NCBI GenBank assembly: GCA_019232645.1
Contig: JAFANO010000187.1
Span: 1-8,138, forward strand
Direction: 5' to 3'
DNA: 8,138 nt
Source: Planctomycetaceae bacterium
GTDB lineage: Bacteria > Planctomycetota > Planctomycetia > Isosphaerales > Isosphaeraceae
Made by a program: the position numbers and the translations under genes. This document shows, piece by piece, positions 1 to 6,130 of the stretch (position 1 is the first letter of the stretch; each line of letters starts with the position of its first letter). The notes beneath the pieces were generated by a model. It was not told the origin of the DNA and made no database searches. It was given only the letters and a program-made list of their open reading frames with translations.

Positions 1-50
1 GCCTCATCATCGACTTCCGCCACGCCCACGTAGCCCTTGTATTCCATCAT
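1..50 (-). CDS. hicB: HicB-family antitoxin, N-terminal fragment cut by the window edge
   Basis: Only the first 16 complete codons are inside the window; the rest lies to the left. They read MMEYKGYVGVAEVDDE, which matches the opening of HicB antitoxins (M-x-Y-K-G-Y-x-x-x-x-E-x-D). In known systems HicB blocks the HicA mRNA interferase and its C-terminal DNA-binding domain represses the operon; that part is not visible here. Two adjacent ATG codons (50-48 and 47-45) could start it. A GAGG ribosome-binding site lies just upstream at about 54-57. The gene begins 24 bases after the hicA stop on the same strand, the usual toxin-first order of hicAB operons. Identification rests on a short fragment plus the neighbour. 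Confidence 0.75.
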   Translation of the reverse strand, partial: MMEYKGYVGVAEVDDE

Positions 51-74
51 CGCCTCGCCCCCGATCCCACCGAC

Positions 75-338
75 TCACCCCGGATCCGGACCGATGCCCG
101 CATTGCCGAGGAACTCCCGGAGCGCTCGGACCATCCCCTTGCCGATCTGGCGCCCGGGATGGGGCTGGTGGAAGACGGCGCGCACCCCGCGGAGCGCCAC
201 CCGGACCCGCGATCCCCGCCCCTCAGTCACCTCGGCCCCCAGGCCTTTGAGCATCGCCTCGACGTCCTTCCACGCAAGATTGGCGCGTACGGGATCGGCG
301 AAGACCGCCTTGAGGGTCTTCCTGTGCTTCTCTGTCAT
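75..338 (-). CDS. hicA: HicA-family type II toxin (predicted mRNA interferase)
   Basis: This 87-residue protein matches the longer HicA subfamily (family members usually 60-90 residues). It starts MTEKHRKTLKAVFADP, has the GRGSRVRV strand at residues 40-47 and ends with the diagnostic FHQPHPG segment at 56-62, followed by a helix containing VRALREFL. HicA toxins have a double-stranded-RNA-binding-like fold and cleave mRNA until HicB sequesters them. The classic HicA has its catalytic histidine in a G-S-x-H motif. Here that site reads G-S-R-V, as I recall for this subfamily, so H57 or H60 may matter instead (inference). A G-run lies 9 bases upstream of the ATG. hicB follows after 24 bases in the same direction. 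Confidence 0.85.
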   Translation of the reverse strand: MTEKHRKTLKAVFADPVRANLAWKDVEAMLKGLGAEVTEGRGSRVRVALRGVRAVFHQPHPGRQIGKGMVRALREFLGNAGIGPDPG

Positions 339-380
339 GGCGTTTGGCCCCCCGTTCGGAGGTCTCCCGTACGCACCCCA

Positions 381-403
381 TTAGTATCGTCCAATGATAC
401 TAA
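381..403. promoter_or_regulatory. Inverted-repeat operator candidate upstream of hicAB
   Basis: TTAGTATC at 381-388 and GATACTAA at 396-403 are perfect reverse complements separated by 7 bases. The palindrome ends 43 bases upstream of the hicA start and is strikingly AT-rich for this region. On the minus strand it contains a possible -10 box (TACTAA, 386-381), with a weak -35 (TTGCCC, 411-406) 19 bases before it. The site is therefore placed to let HicB, or the HicAB complex, block the promoter, as in other hicAB operons. Binding is inferred. Confidence 0.55.
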
Positions 404-522
404 AAGGGCAAGCCCCCGCAAGCCCCCGGGTGGCGGCGCTGAGGCTCGGGCCGATCCCCTCGCGGGCGCCGACGCAGCAGCCCTCGTTCCCAAAACATAT
501 GAACATGCTGGCTACGCGGGGA

Positions 523-640
523 TGCCGGTCGTGCCGATCCTGCGGCCCCATGGACCTCCTGGAGGCCGCACGAGCAGCGGCGGATGTTCTCACAGAAAAT
601 CTAGGGCGGAGGCCCCCGGCTTTAGCCGGGGGAGGAAGCC
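523..640 (+). pseudogene. Possible TnpB C-terminal remnant (IS200/IS605 accessory protein)
   Basis: In one frame the translation has cysteines spaced CRSCRSCG (523-546), then an acidic-alanine helix ending AAADVLTENL, and then runs into the hairpin as GRRPPALAGG. TnpB proteins end with a zinc ribbon C-x-x-C-G followed by a D-x-N-A-A-x-N-I-L helix, and the right-end hairpin often lies just behind or inside the end of the gene. The resemblance is weak, the upstream RuvC-like part is missing, and the frame carries on past 640 without a stop. This is a tentative call. Confidence 0.22.
613..632. repeat. Perfect 9-bp hairpin, IS200/IS605 right-end style
   Basis: CCCCCGGCT at 613-621 pairs with AGCCGGGGG at 624-632 across a 2-base loop, giving a CTTTAG tip, and is followed by AGGAAGCC. 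Right ends of IS200/IS605 elements typically carry such a GC-rich stem with a CTTTAG or CTTCAG tip, used by the Y1 transposase TnpA and forming part of the TnpB guide RNA. No tnpA is present nearby. It could also be a plain terminator, but no T-run follows. Confidence 0.4.
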
Positions 641-843
641 CGTGCCTCCGTGTCGAAAATGAACAGTATCCTGTACACGCAACCCGTTTCCTGTTAACCT
701 GGGACCTGGGAGCAACAGCTTTCAAGGCACTCCCGGCTCTTTGCTATGTCGGGATGTATGCGGTTGGGCCCTGGAAAGCGTGGGCCCGTAAAACATCCAA
801 CGTCTCTGACCTTCGCGACGCGTCGGGAGACGCCTCGAGAAAT

Positions 844-867
844 CCTTGGGCCTGCAAAGGCCCAAGG
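844..867. repeat. Perfect 9-bp stem-loop
   Basis: CCTTGGGCC (844-852) and GGCCCAAGG (859-867) form a perfect stem around the loop TGCAAA. The plus strand continues with a G-run and the minus strand with ATTTCTCG, so neither direction gives a clear U-tract. Its role is unknown: terminator, transposon end or small RNA element are all possible. Confidence 0.4.
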
Positions 868-959
868 GGGGCCGAAAATGGCAGGGATGTCGCGTCGGGC
901 GGCCCATGGCAGGGGATGATGACATGAGGAGTCAGAGCCTCATCGAGTCTGCCTGCAAG

Positions 960-979
960 CCGTCGCCTTCAGGCGACGG
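960..979. repeat. Perfect 9-bp hairpin with a CTTCAG tip
   Basis: CCGTCGCCT (960-968) pairs with AGGCGACGG (971-979) around the loop TC. The CTTCAG tip resembles IS200/IS605 subterminal hairpins and pairs in style with the hairpin at 613-632, about 350 bp away. The two could mark the ends of a small non-autonomous element, but no matching cleavage-site tetranucleotides were established. Confidence 0.35.
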
Positions 980-1071
980 TACCTGACAGGGCGCGTCGTG
1001 AAGCTCTACGCACTCGGCCGACGGCCAAGGCGAGCGACCCGCACGGACACGGCACGCACGTGGCCGGCTCA

Positions 1072-1977
1072 GAGTCTGTCCCATAAGGGGCATCAAGCTG
1101 CCACAGGTCCTGGATAGCGGAACTCGGCGTCCACATCCGAGGGTTCAAGGCGATGGAGCATCAACTGGATCATCGCCAGCTTGATGAACGACCCCGACGA
1201 CAGGACGCTCTTCTCCCGATCCTTGCTCAGCCGACGACACCGGCCCAGCCAGGCGAACGTTCGCTCCACCGTCCACCGGATCGGCAACTTCACCCACCCC
1301 CGCGTGCCCTCGGGGCGGCGGACGATCTCCGGGTCCCACTTCGCATGCGCTGCGGCCCATTCGTAGAGCTTGAAGTTGTGATACTTCGAGTCGGCGTACA
1401 TCCGCACGACCTTGCCCATCGGCTGGCCGTCGAGCCGTGCGAACTACGCCGGGGCCGCCGCTGCATCATCGACGGAGGCGGCCGTCACCAGGACGGCCAA
1501 GGGCAACCCCATGCGATCGACGACGATATGACGCTTCCGCCCGGCGACGTTCTTGGCGTCGTCCCGCCCTCGCTGCTCGCCCCCGGAGGTCGTGTCGGTC
1601 GACCGGCTGTCGACGCGCGCCGAGGTGCGGGGATGGTACGGCTTCTCCCTTGTACGGACGTTGCGGCGGAGGAGGTCGTGAATCGAGTCGAGGGTGCCGT
1701 CGGACCGCCACCGGTCGAAGTAGCGCCAGACGGTGCTCTTGGGTGGCAAGTCGCCGGGCAGGTGGCGCCACTGGCAGCCGGTGCGGAGGATGGAGAAGGT
1801 GGCGTCGAGGACATCCCGCATCTCGGTCTTGCGAGGCCGCCCGCCGCCGGGCCCGGGCGGGATGTGCGGCTCGATCCAGTTCCACTGGGCATCGGTGACG
1901 TCGCTGGGGTAGTCGTGCGTTCTCATCCCACTTCTACGATGCTCAGCCCCCTAATGTTCCCCTTATGGGACAGACAG
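1072..1977 (-). mobile_element. IS5-family insertion sequence, IS1031-like (906 bp)
   Basis: The left end reads GAGTCTGTCCCATAAGGGG (1072-1090) and the inverted right end CTGTCTGTCCCATAAGGGG (1977-1959): 17 of 19 bases match, the two mismatches being at the outer tip. TCA flanks the element on both sides (1069-1071 and 1978-1980). That is a 3-bp duplication of the T-N-A type known for the IS1031 subgroup of IS5. The single transposase gene fills the element on the minus strand. The copy has an internal stop and is probably immobile unless helped in trans. It lies 165 bp upstream of the arylsulfotransferase start and so separates that gene from its original upstream DNA. Confidence 0.9.
1093..1926 (-). 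pseudogene. IS5-family transposase broken by an in-frame amber codon
   Basis: The frame runs from the ATG at 1926 to a stop at 1093 and would give 277 codons, but codon 161 is TAG (1446-1444). Both halves are in the same frame, so this is a nonsense change, not a frameshift. The N-terminal half has the DUF4096-type start (TDAQWNWIEPHIP, RTGCQWRHLP) and the first catalytic Asp in VDSRST (residue 106). The distal half has the second Asp in MYADSKYHN (179) and the Glu in WTVERTFAWLGR (221), so the DDE triad is complete across the stop. Some IS5 relatives use two ORFs with frameshifting; this same-frame stop does not fit that. Readthrough or a distal start at 1419 cannot be excluded, but neither half would carry all catalytic residues. 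Confidence 0.88.
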
Positions 1978-1987
1978 TCAGCGAAAC

Positions 1988-2015
1988 GCAACACCGGCTC
2001 GGCAACACCGGCTCG
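1988..2015. repeat. 14-bp tandem duplication
   Basis: GCAACACCGGCTCG occurs twice in direct succession (1988-2001 and 2002-2015), just inside the DNA bordering the IS right end and about 130 bp before the arylsulfotransferase start. It may be a simple slippage duplication or a regulatory direct repeat; nothing else supports either. Confidence 0.6.
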
Positions 2016-2142
2016 GCGGAGAATTTTGTTGTTTCTGGTCTCCCTCCATACACAGAATGAGGGCCCGTTGGGCTGGGCCGCTCCCCTCGGGGTACCAGGC
2101 AGTGGCAACCCGTTCACTGATCCCTTTAGAGGAATGCTTCGG

Positions 2143-4449
2143 ATGTGGCAACTCCTGACGCCTTTTCGCAAGCGGGTTGAGGCCAGACACACCCCGGCTT
2201 GCCGTCCCCGGTGGTATCGGCCGCACTGCAAGCCCCTTGAAAATCGCTGCCTCCTGTCTGTCTCCCTGACGGACAGCGGACCACCCGTCCCCCTGGTCGG
2301 ATCGCCAGTCATCTGGACGGCGACGGCCAGCGGCCACGGGACAACACCTATCTACCAGTTCAGCGTCGGACCGACCGGCGGTGTGTCCCACGTGGTTCGT
2401 GACTTCAGCCCCAGCAACAGCTTCACATGGAACCCCATGCAGGAGGGTAGCTATGACATCCAGGTGACCGTCAAGGATGGCTTCAGCGCCTCGACCGGCG
2501 AGTCGGCGAGCGCGTCCTATACGGCGCAGTCGCGGGTCGTCGGGACCGGCGCGGTGATCAGCCCCACGTCCAACCCCCTGGTCGCCCTGTACAGCGCGCC
2601 CCCCTCCGCCGGCAGTACGATGACCGTCGAGTTCAGCCCGCCGGGCCCCAACCCGTCCTGGCTCAGCACCGCCCCGCTGCCCATCGTGCCGGGGGAGAGC
2701 ACCAACTTCCTCGTAGCCGGCCTGCTGCCCAAGACGACGTACCTCATGAGGCACGTCCTGGACGATGGGACGACCTCCGCCCCCCTGACCTTCACAACCG
2801 GGGCCCTGCCGACGAACGTGACGTTCCCCACCTTCACTGTGAAGCAGGTGCCTGCCCCCGGTACTGACCCGACTCAGGACATGGTTTACCACGTCGGGAT
2901 CGGGGACCCGGCCGGCACCATCAATACCGTGGCGACAGACCTGCAGGGCAACGTCGAATGGTACTATGACTCTGTGGCCAACAACTTCAATAGCTATGGT
3001 CCGAGCCTTGTGCCGGGCGGCACGGTGCTCTTGCTGGGCGGCAACCTCACGCTATCCTCGGGGGCGACCATTCTGCGGGAGATCGACCTGGCCGGCGACC
3101 CCCTGCGCGAGACGAACACCGATGCCATCAACGCCGAGCTGGCCGCGCTGGGGCAGCACTCGATCAGCACCTTCAGCCACGACGCCCAGCGCCTGCCCAA
3201 CGGGGACACGGCTGTCCTGGCCTATACTCAGAGGACCATCGACGTCAACGGCACCCCCACCGAGTACACCGGCGACATGGTCATCGTCCTGGACCGGAAC
3301 TTCCAGGTGGCGTGGGTCTGGGACCCCTTCAAGTGGCTTGACACCAATCGCCTCCCCACGCTGGGCGAGGGCCCGGGCGACTGGCTGCACGCCAACTCCA
3401 TCGCCTGGTCGCCCGAGGACGGGGACCTGTTGGTCTCCCTGCGCTCCCAGGACTGGGTGATCAAGATCGCTTACGGCAACGGGACCGGCGACGGCCACGT
3501 CGTCTGGCGGCTGGGTCAGGGCGGCGATTTCACCATCAATTCCTCGGACCCATCCCCGTGGTTCTCCCACCAGCACGACGTGCGCTATGTCAACGACTCG
3601 ACGCTGGTGCTCTTCGATGACGGGAACACCCGCCGCGCGACGGACCCGAACGCGGATAGCCGCGGACAGGAACTGGTCCTCAACGAGAAGACGATGCAGG
3701 CGACGCTGGTGGTCAATGCCGACCTGGGCAATTACTCCTCGGCCCTGGGGAGCGCGCAGAGGCTCCCCAACGGGGACTTTGACTTCACGTCCGGGGATCT
3801 AGGGTCAGGTGGTCAGTCAATCGAGGTGCTCCCCAATGGCACCAAGACGTATGTGCTCCAAATGTCTGGCCTCGAGTATCGCTCCTACTTCATGAGCACC
3901 CTCTACGGCCCCCCCCCCAACGTCGACCTCACCTCCGCCTTCAACCGGACGGGGGTCGTGGCCGACGGGGCGCCATTCGGCGGGGGCGGGCTCGACGGCG
4001 ACGGCTATGCCCTCTCGTCCCGCCTGGTCGGGACGAGCCTGACCGCCGGCGGCGTCACCTTCGACCTCGGCTCCGCCGGGGCCGCCGACGTCGTCAGCGC
4101 CGCCGGGCAGGCCATCGCCCTGCCCTCGGGCAACGACGCCGCGCTGAAGCTGCTGGCGACCGGCGTCGACGGCGGCCAGGCGAACCAGACCTTCACCGTG
4201 ACCTACACCGACGGGACGACGGCGACGTTCACGCAGTCGATCAGCGACTGGGCCATACCGCGGGGGTACGCCGGGGAGTCGACGGCGCTGACGACCGCCT
4301 ATCGCGACACCTCCGGCGGGACGGAGCAGGCCGGGCGGTTCAATGTCTACGAGTACACGTTCGCGCTCGACCCCACCAAGGCGGTCCGCAGCCTCACCCT
4401 ACCCATGGACGCCAATGTCGAGGTGCTGGCGATCGACGTGCTGCCATGA
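2143..4449 (+). CDS. Secreted multidomain arylsulfotransferase (ASST) family protein
   Basis: This 768-residue protein belongs to the arylsulfate sulfotransferase family. Those enzymes move sulfate from one phenolic sulfate ester to another phenol outside the cytoplasm, without PAPS. Start 2143 is chosen because AGAGGA lies 9 bases upstream; the frame stays open to 1153, but only as antisense of the IS. Residues 31-39 (PLENRCLLS) form a planctomycete LEPR-XLL-type leader. Residues about 45-130 look like a PKD/Ig domain, 132-223 like FN3, and 224-586 are the ASST propeller. H346 (SHDAQRLPNGD), H416 (DWLHANS), R434 and H478 (SHQHD) match the family's catalytic set; the His-to-Arg step of 18 residues equals that of E. 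coli AssT. Residues about 590-768 form a beta-sandwich module (GGLDGDGYA, TYTDGTTATFTQS, SDW) seen at the C-terminus of other secreted proteins. Substrate unknown. No membrane anchor or PEP-CTERM is seen. Confidence 0.85.
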   Translation: MWQLLTPFRKRVEARHTPACRPRWYRPHCKPLENRCLLSVSLTDSGPPVPLVGSPVIWTATASGHGTTPIYQFSVGPTGGVSHVVRDFSPSNSFTWNPMQEGSYDIQVTVKDGFSASTGESASASYTAQSRVVGTGAVISPTSNPLVALYSAPPSAGSTMTVEFSPPGPNPSWLSTAPLPIVPGESTNFLVAGLLPKTTYLMRHVLDDGTTSAPLTFTTGALPTNVTFPTFTVKQVPAPGTDPTQDMVYHVGIGDPAGTINTVATDLQGNVEWYYDSVANNFNSYGPSLVPGGTVLLLGGNLTLSSGATILREIDLAGDPLRETNTDAINAELAALGQHSISTFSHDAQRLPNGDTAVLAYTQRTIDVNGTPTEYTGDMVIVLDRNFQVAWVWDPFKWLDTNRLPTLGEGPGDWLHANSIAWSPEDGDLLVSLRSQDWVIKIAYGNGTGDGHVVWRLGQGGDFTINSSDPSPWFSHQHDVRYVNDSTLVLFDDGNTRRATDPNADSRGQELVLNEKTMQATLVVNADLGNYSSALGSAQRLPNGDFDFTSGDLGSGGQSIEVLPNGTKTYVLQMSGLEYRSYFMSTLYGPPPNVDLTSAFNRTGVVADGAPFGGGGLDGDGYALSSRLVGTSLTAGGVTFDLGSAGAADVVSAAGQAIALPSGNDAALKLLATGVDGGQANQTFTVTYTDGTTATFTQSISDWAIPRGYAGESTALTTAYRDTSGGTEQAGRFNVYEYTFALDPTKAVRSLTLPMDANVEVLAIDVLP

Positions 4450-4572
4450 GCGCGGGCGGCGAAGAGTTCTCTTCCGGTACCGGCACGCTCATCAGCAACA
4501 CAGCCTCCGGATCCTAGGGAACAATCGGCCCGGGATCACGAGGATCCCCATGGCGTAGGGGATGGTGCCCCT

Positions 4573-4615
4573 CCGCCGGTCATGGCCATGATGCACCGGC
4601 GGCCCCTCTTTCCTT
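4573..4615 (+). terminator. Candidate intrinsic terminator after the arylsulfotransferase gene
   Basis: CCGCCGGT (4573-4580) and ACCGGCGG (4595-4602) make a perfect 8-bp stem, and the 14-base loop contains the palindrome CATGGCCATG. The stem is followed by CCCCTCTTTCCTT, pyrimidine-rich but not a pure T-run. It lies 124 bases past the stop codon. A second small stem (CCCCT/AGGGG, 4603-4620) overlaps the tail. Confidence 0.4.
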
Positions 4616-4666
4616 AGGGGTAGGCCGTCGGTTTTCCTGCGGCCGGAGCGCAGGCCGATTCGAACC

Positions 4667-4754
4667 CCCCTGCCCTGCCCCGCTCAACGCGAACGGCCCC
4701 GGGCGCACCGTCCGGCACGCTCCGGGGCCGCACGCCTTGCCGGACCGGCAGGGG
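4667..4754. other. Nested GC-rich hairpin structure between convergent genes
   Basis: An outer stem CCCCTGCC (4667-4674)/GGCAGGGG (4747-4754) encloses a strong hairpin, CGGCCCCGG (4694-4702)/CCGGGGCCG (4722-4730), whose stem continues as GCG/CGC after one bulged base. A third tight stem TGCCGG-A-CCGGCA (4738-4750) overlaps the outer one. The structure starts 19 bases downstream of the minus-strand stop at 4774, so it may end transcription of that gene. No T-run follows on either strand. A structured RNA is the alternative. Confidence 0.4.
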
Positions 4755-4773
4755 TGGAGTGAAGCTGGGCGGG

Positions 4774-5052
4774 TCAGGCTGCCGATACCTCTTCCGGGAC
4801 GCTGGCGGAGTCTTCCGGCCGGGTGGACCTGACCTGCACGACGTACTTGCGGAGATGTTGCCGGATCAGATCGTCGACGATCTGACTCTGCGTCTTGTTC
4901 TCCATGGTGCTCGTGACGCCCAGGCGACGCCACGATTCGGGCGAGAGGTGGAGGCCGATCTTCATCGGCTTCTCGTCCGCCGGTCGGCTCGACTTGGCGA
5001 CTTGGCGACGGCGCGGCTTGGCGACGGCGGGACTCTCCGTCGGAGCGATCAT
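4774..5052 (-). CDS. Small ribbon-helix-helix-like protein
   Basis: The start at 5052 is supported by GGAG 7 bases upstream, giving 92 residues; longer open starts lack such a site. Residues 1-28 are a basic, Pro/Arg-rich and probably disordered leader. Residues 30-72 fit a MetJ/Arc/CopG-type fold: a short strand (MKIGLHLS), helix A (PESWRRLGVTSTM) and helix B (TQSQIVDDLIRQHLRKYVV). The tail (73-92) is acidic and polar. Such proteins bind DNA as dimers and often serve as antitoxins or small repressors. No toxin gene adjoins it on the same strand; the next gene, 208 bp away, is divergent. The fold is my reading of the pattern; its target is unknown. Confidence 0.7.
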   Translation of the reverse strand: MIAPTESPAVAKPRRRQVAKSSRPADEKPMKIGLHLSPESWRRLGVTSTMENKTQSQIVDDLIRQHLRKYVVQVRSTRPEDSASVPEEVSAA

Positions 5053-5260
5053 CGGTTTACTCCGGCTGTGACGTAGTCGGGGTGGATCTCCGGGGCTGGC
5101 CACGGTGGGACGTGGTCGGCCCCTTTCTCTTTCGACCGCTCGCCCTCCACCCCTCCACTCCCAGGCGACAACTCGACCACGCCACAGCTCGCCCGTATCG
5201 CCTGGCGAATCATCGCCGGTCGCGGGGCTTTTGCCGGGCCGGTTGCACGGGACCTCATCC

Positions 5261-5494
5261 ATGGACATCATCGAATCTGTCGTCTACCGCCGCGCCTACG
5301 GCCTGGCTTCCGACCTGGCCGAGGCCCGCAGCCATCGCCTCGCCGGCCGGCTGCACGACGCGCCCGGGGCAGGGGGGGATGCCGCCGAGGTCCTCGCGGA
5401 GGTCCGCCGCCGGCTGGCCGTCGGGCCCGAGCACGACGGGCTGGTGGCCAAGGCCGTCGAGAATGCGCGGGCGGGTCGGAGGCCGCGGTGGTGA
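5261..5494 (+). CDS. Small uncharacterised protein with a duplicated 3' end
   Basis: This frame encodes 77 residues from ATG 5261 (MDIIESVVYRRAYGLASDLA) to RAGRRPRW. Almost every third codon position is G or C, as expected of a real gene in this genome; the frame also extends upstream to 5105, but without that support. The upstream ribosome site is weak (GGGA, 8 bases away). It looks all-helical, with no signal peptide or membrane segment. Its stop overlaps an ATG (TGATG at 5492-5496) that opens a 22-codon frame ending at 5562. The last 38 codons and 46 bases beyond recur at 7856-8017. It is divergent from the ribbon-helix-helix gene. I do not recognise the family. Confidence 0.5.
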   Translation: MDIIESVVYRRAYGLASDLAEARSHRLAGRLHDAPGAGGDAAEVLAEVRRRLAVGPEHDGLVAKAVENARAGRRPRW

Positions 5495-5540
5495 TGCTCG
5501 TGCCGATCGGCGAACCGGCGCCGGTCCCGACGAGTCTGCC
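5379..5540 (+). repeat. 162-bp direct repeat, copy A
   Basis: This block aligns without gaps to 7856-8017 at a constant offset of 2477 bases, with nine mismatches by my count (about 94% identity). It covers the 3' end of the small gene at 5261-5494, its stop, and 46 bases beyond. Similarity ends sharply at both edges. The two copies flank the PEP-CTERM locus. Confidence 0.85.
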
Positions 5541-5753
5541 GACGGATCCCCCGGACCGCTGACGCGGGCATACGGAGACGGAGCCAGGTGCCACGCCAAG
5601 CCCGGACCGCCGAGGTCGAGAGGCCCACCCGGTCCGGCCCGTTCCGGTCGGCGGCCGCGGCCTGCCCGACGACAAAGGCCATTCCCGCCGAACCGGCCCG
5701 GGCCGCTCCACCCCACCCCGACGCATCCGCACTAGCACGGACCCTGGGCCAGG
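5541..5753. other. Gene-free spacer before the PEP-CTERM gene end
   Basis: Apart from the last codons of the 22-codon frame ending at 5562, I see no gene, RNA or repeat here. The stretch is very GC-rich and open in several frames on both strands, which is expected by chance at this composition. Confidence 0.4.
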
Positions 5754-6130
5754 TTACGTGGGCAGTTGACATCGGCTCGCCGAAGGCCAGGGCGTACCAC
5801 GACACCCGCGGCGCCAGCCGGCGTAACCCAGAATGCCGGAAAGGCCCAAGCCCAGTAGTGTCAGGCTGGCCGGCTCGGGAACGGCGAAGGTCAGCCCTTG
5901 CGTGACAAAATTATTACCCTGCCCCACAACCGTCGGAGCCCCCATCGTGTGATCGGCATACGAGAAACTCACATGAAACATCGTTCCTACAGGCCAGTTC
6001 GGAAAGCTGTGTGTATACGTCGTTCCAAACGGTATGCCACTGCCGCCGTAGTAGGTGACACCAAGAGAGTTGCTGGTGAGCGATGTCTTTGGGAACGGTG
6101 CACCTCCGGTGCCTCCCCCTATTACTAGTA

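Larger units (their letters stand above)
404..1071. other. Gene-poor region with three perfect hairpins
   Basis: I see no convincing gene here; the open frames have no family match or start signals and overlap on both strands. What can be seen is three perfect palindromic stems (613-632, 844-867 and 960-979, listed separately), a palindrome CGACGCGTCG near 816-825, and a short frame around 523-640 that resembles the tail of a TnpB protein. The stretch may be debris of one or more IS200/IS605-type elements. It lies between the hicAB promoter and the left end of an IS5-type element. Confidence 0.5.

Noticed and set aside
394..927. Long plus-strand open frame of 177 codons
   Set aside because: No domain apart from a weak TnpB-tail resemblance, no ribosome-binding site, and it crosses two perfect hairpins. 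High GC content makes such frames common by chance.
1153..2142. N-terminal extension of the arylsulfotransferase frame upstream to 1153
   Set aside because: Positions 1153-1977 of this frame are antisense to the IS5 transposase, and no secretion leader appears until the LEPR-like segment after 2143, where a well-spaced ribosome-binding site is found.
3052..3576. Minus-strand and alternative-frame open frames inside the arylsulfotransferase gene
   Set aside because: They are shadows of the coding frame; only the ASST frame carries conserved motifs.
4650..4675. GGTTCGAATC on the minus strand, resembling a tRNA T-arm
   Set aside because: The flanking bases do not form a five-pair T-stem, and no acceptor, D or anticodon arms could be placed around it.
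5255..5805. Several long minus-strand open frames opposite the small gene at 5261-5494
   Set aside because: They are Arg/Pro/Gly/Ala-rich chance frames opposite GC-rich DNA, with no consistent start signal.
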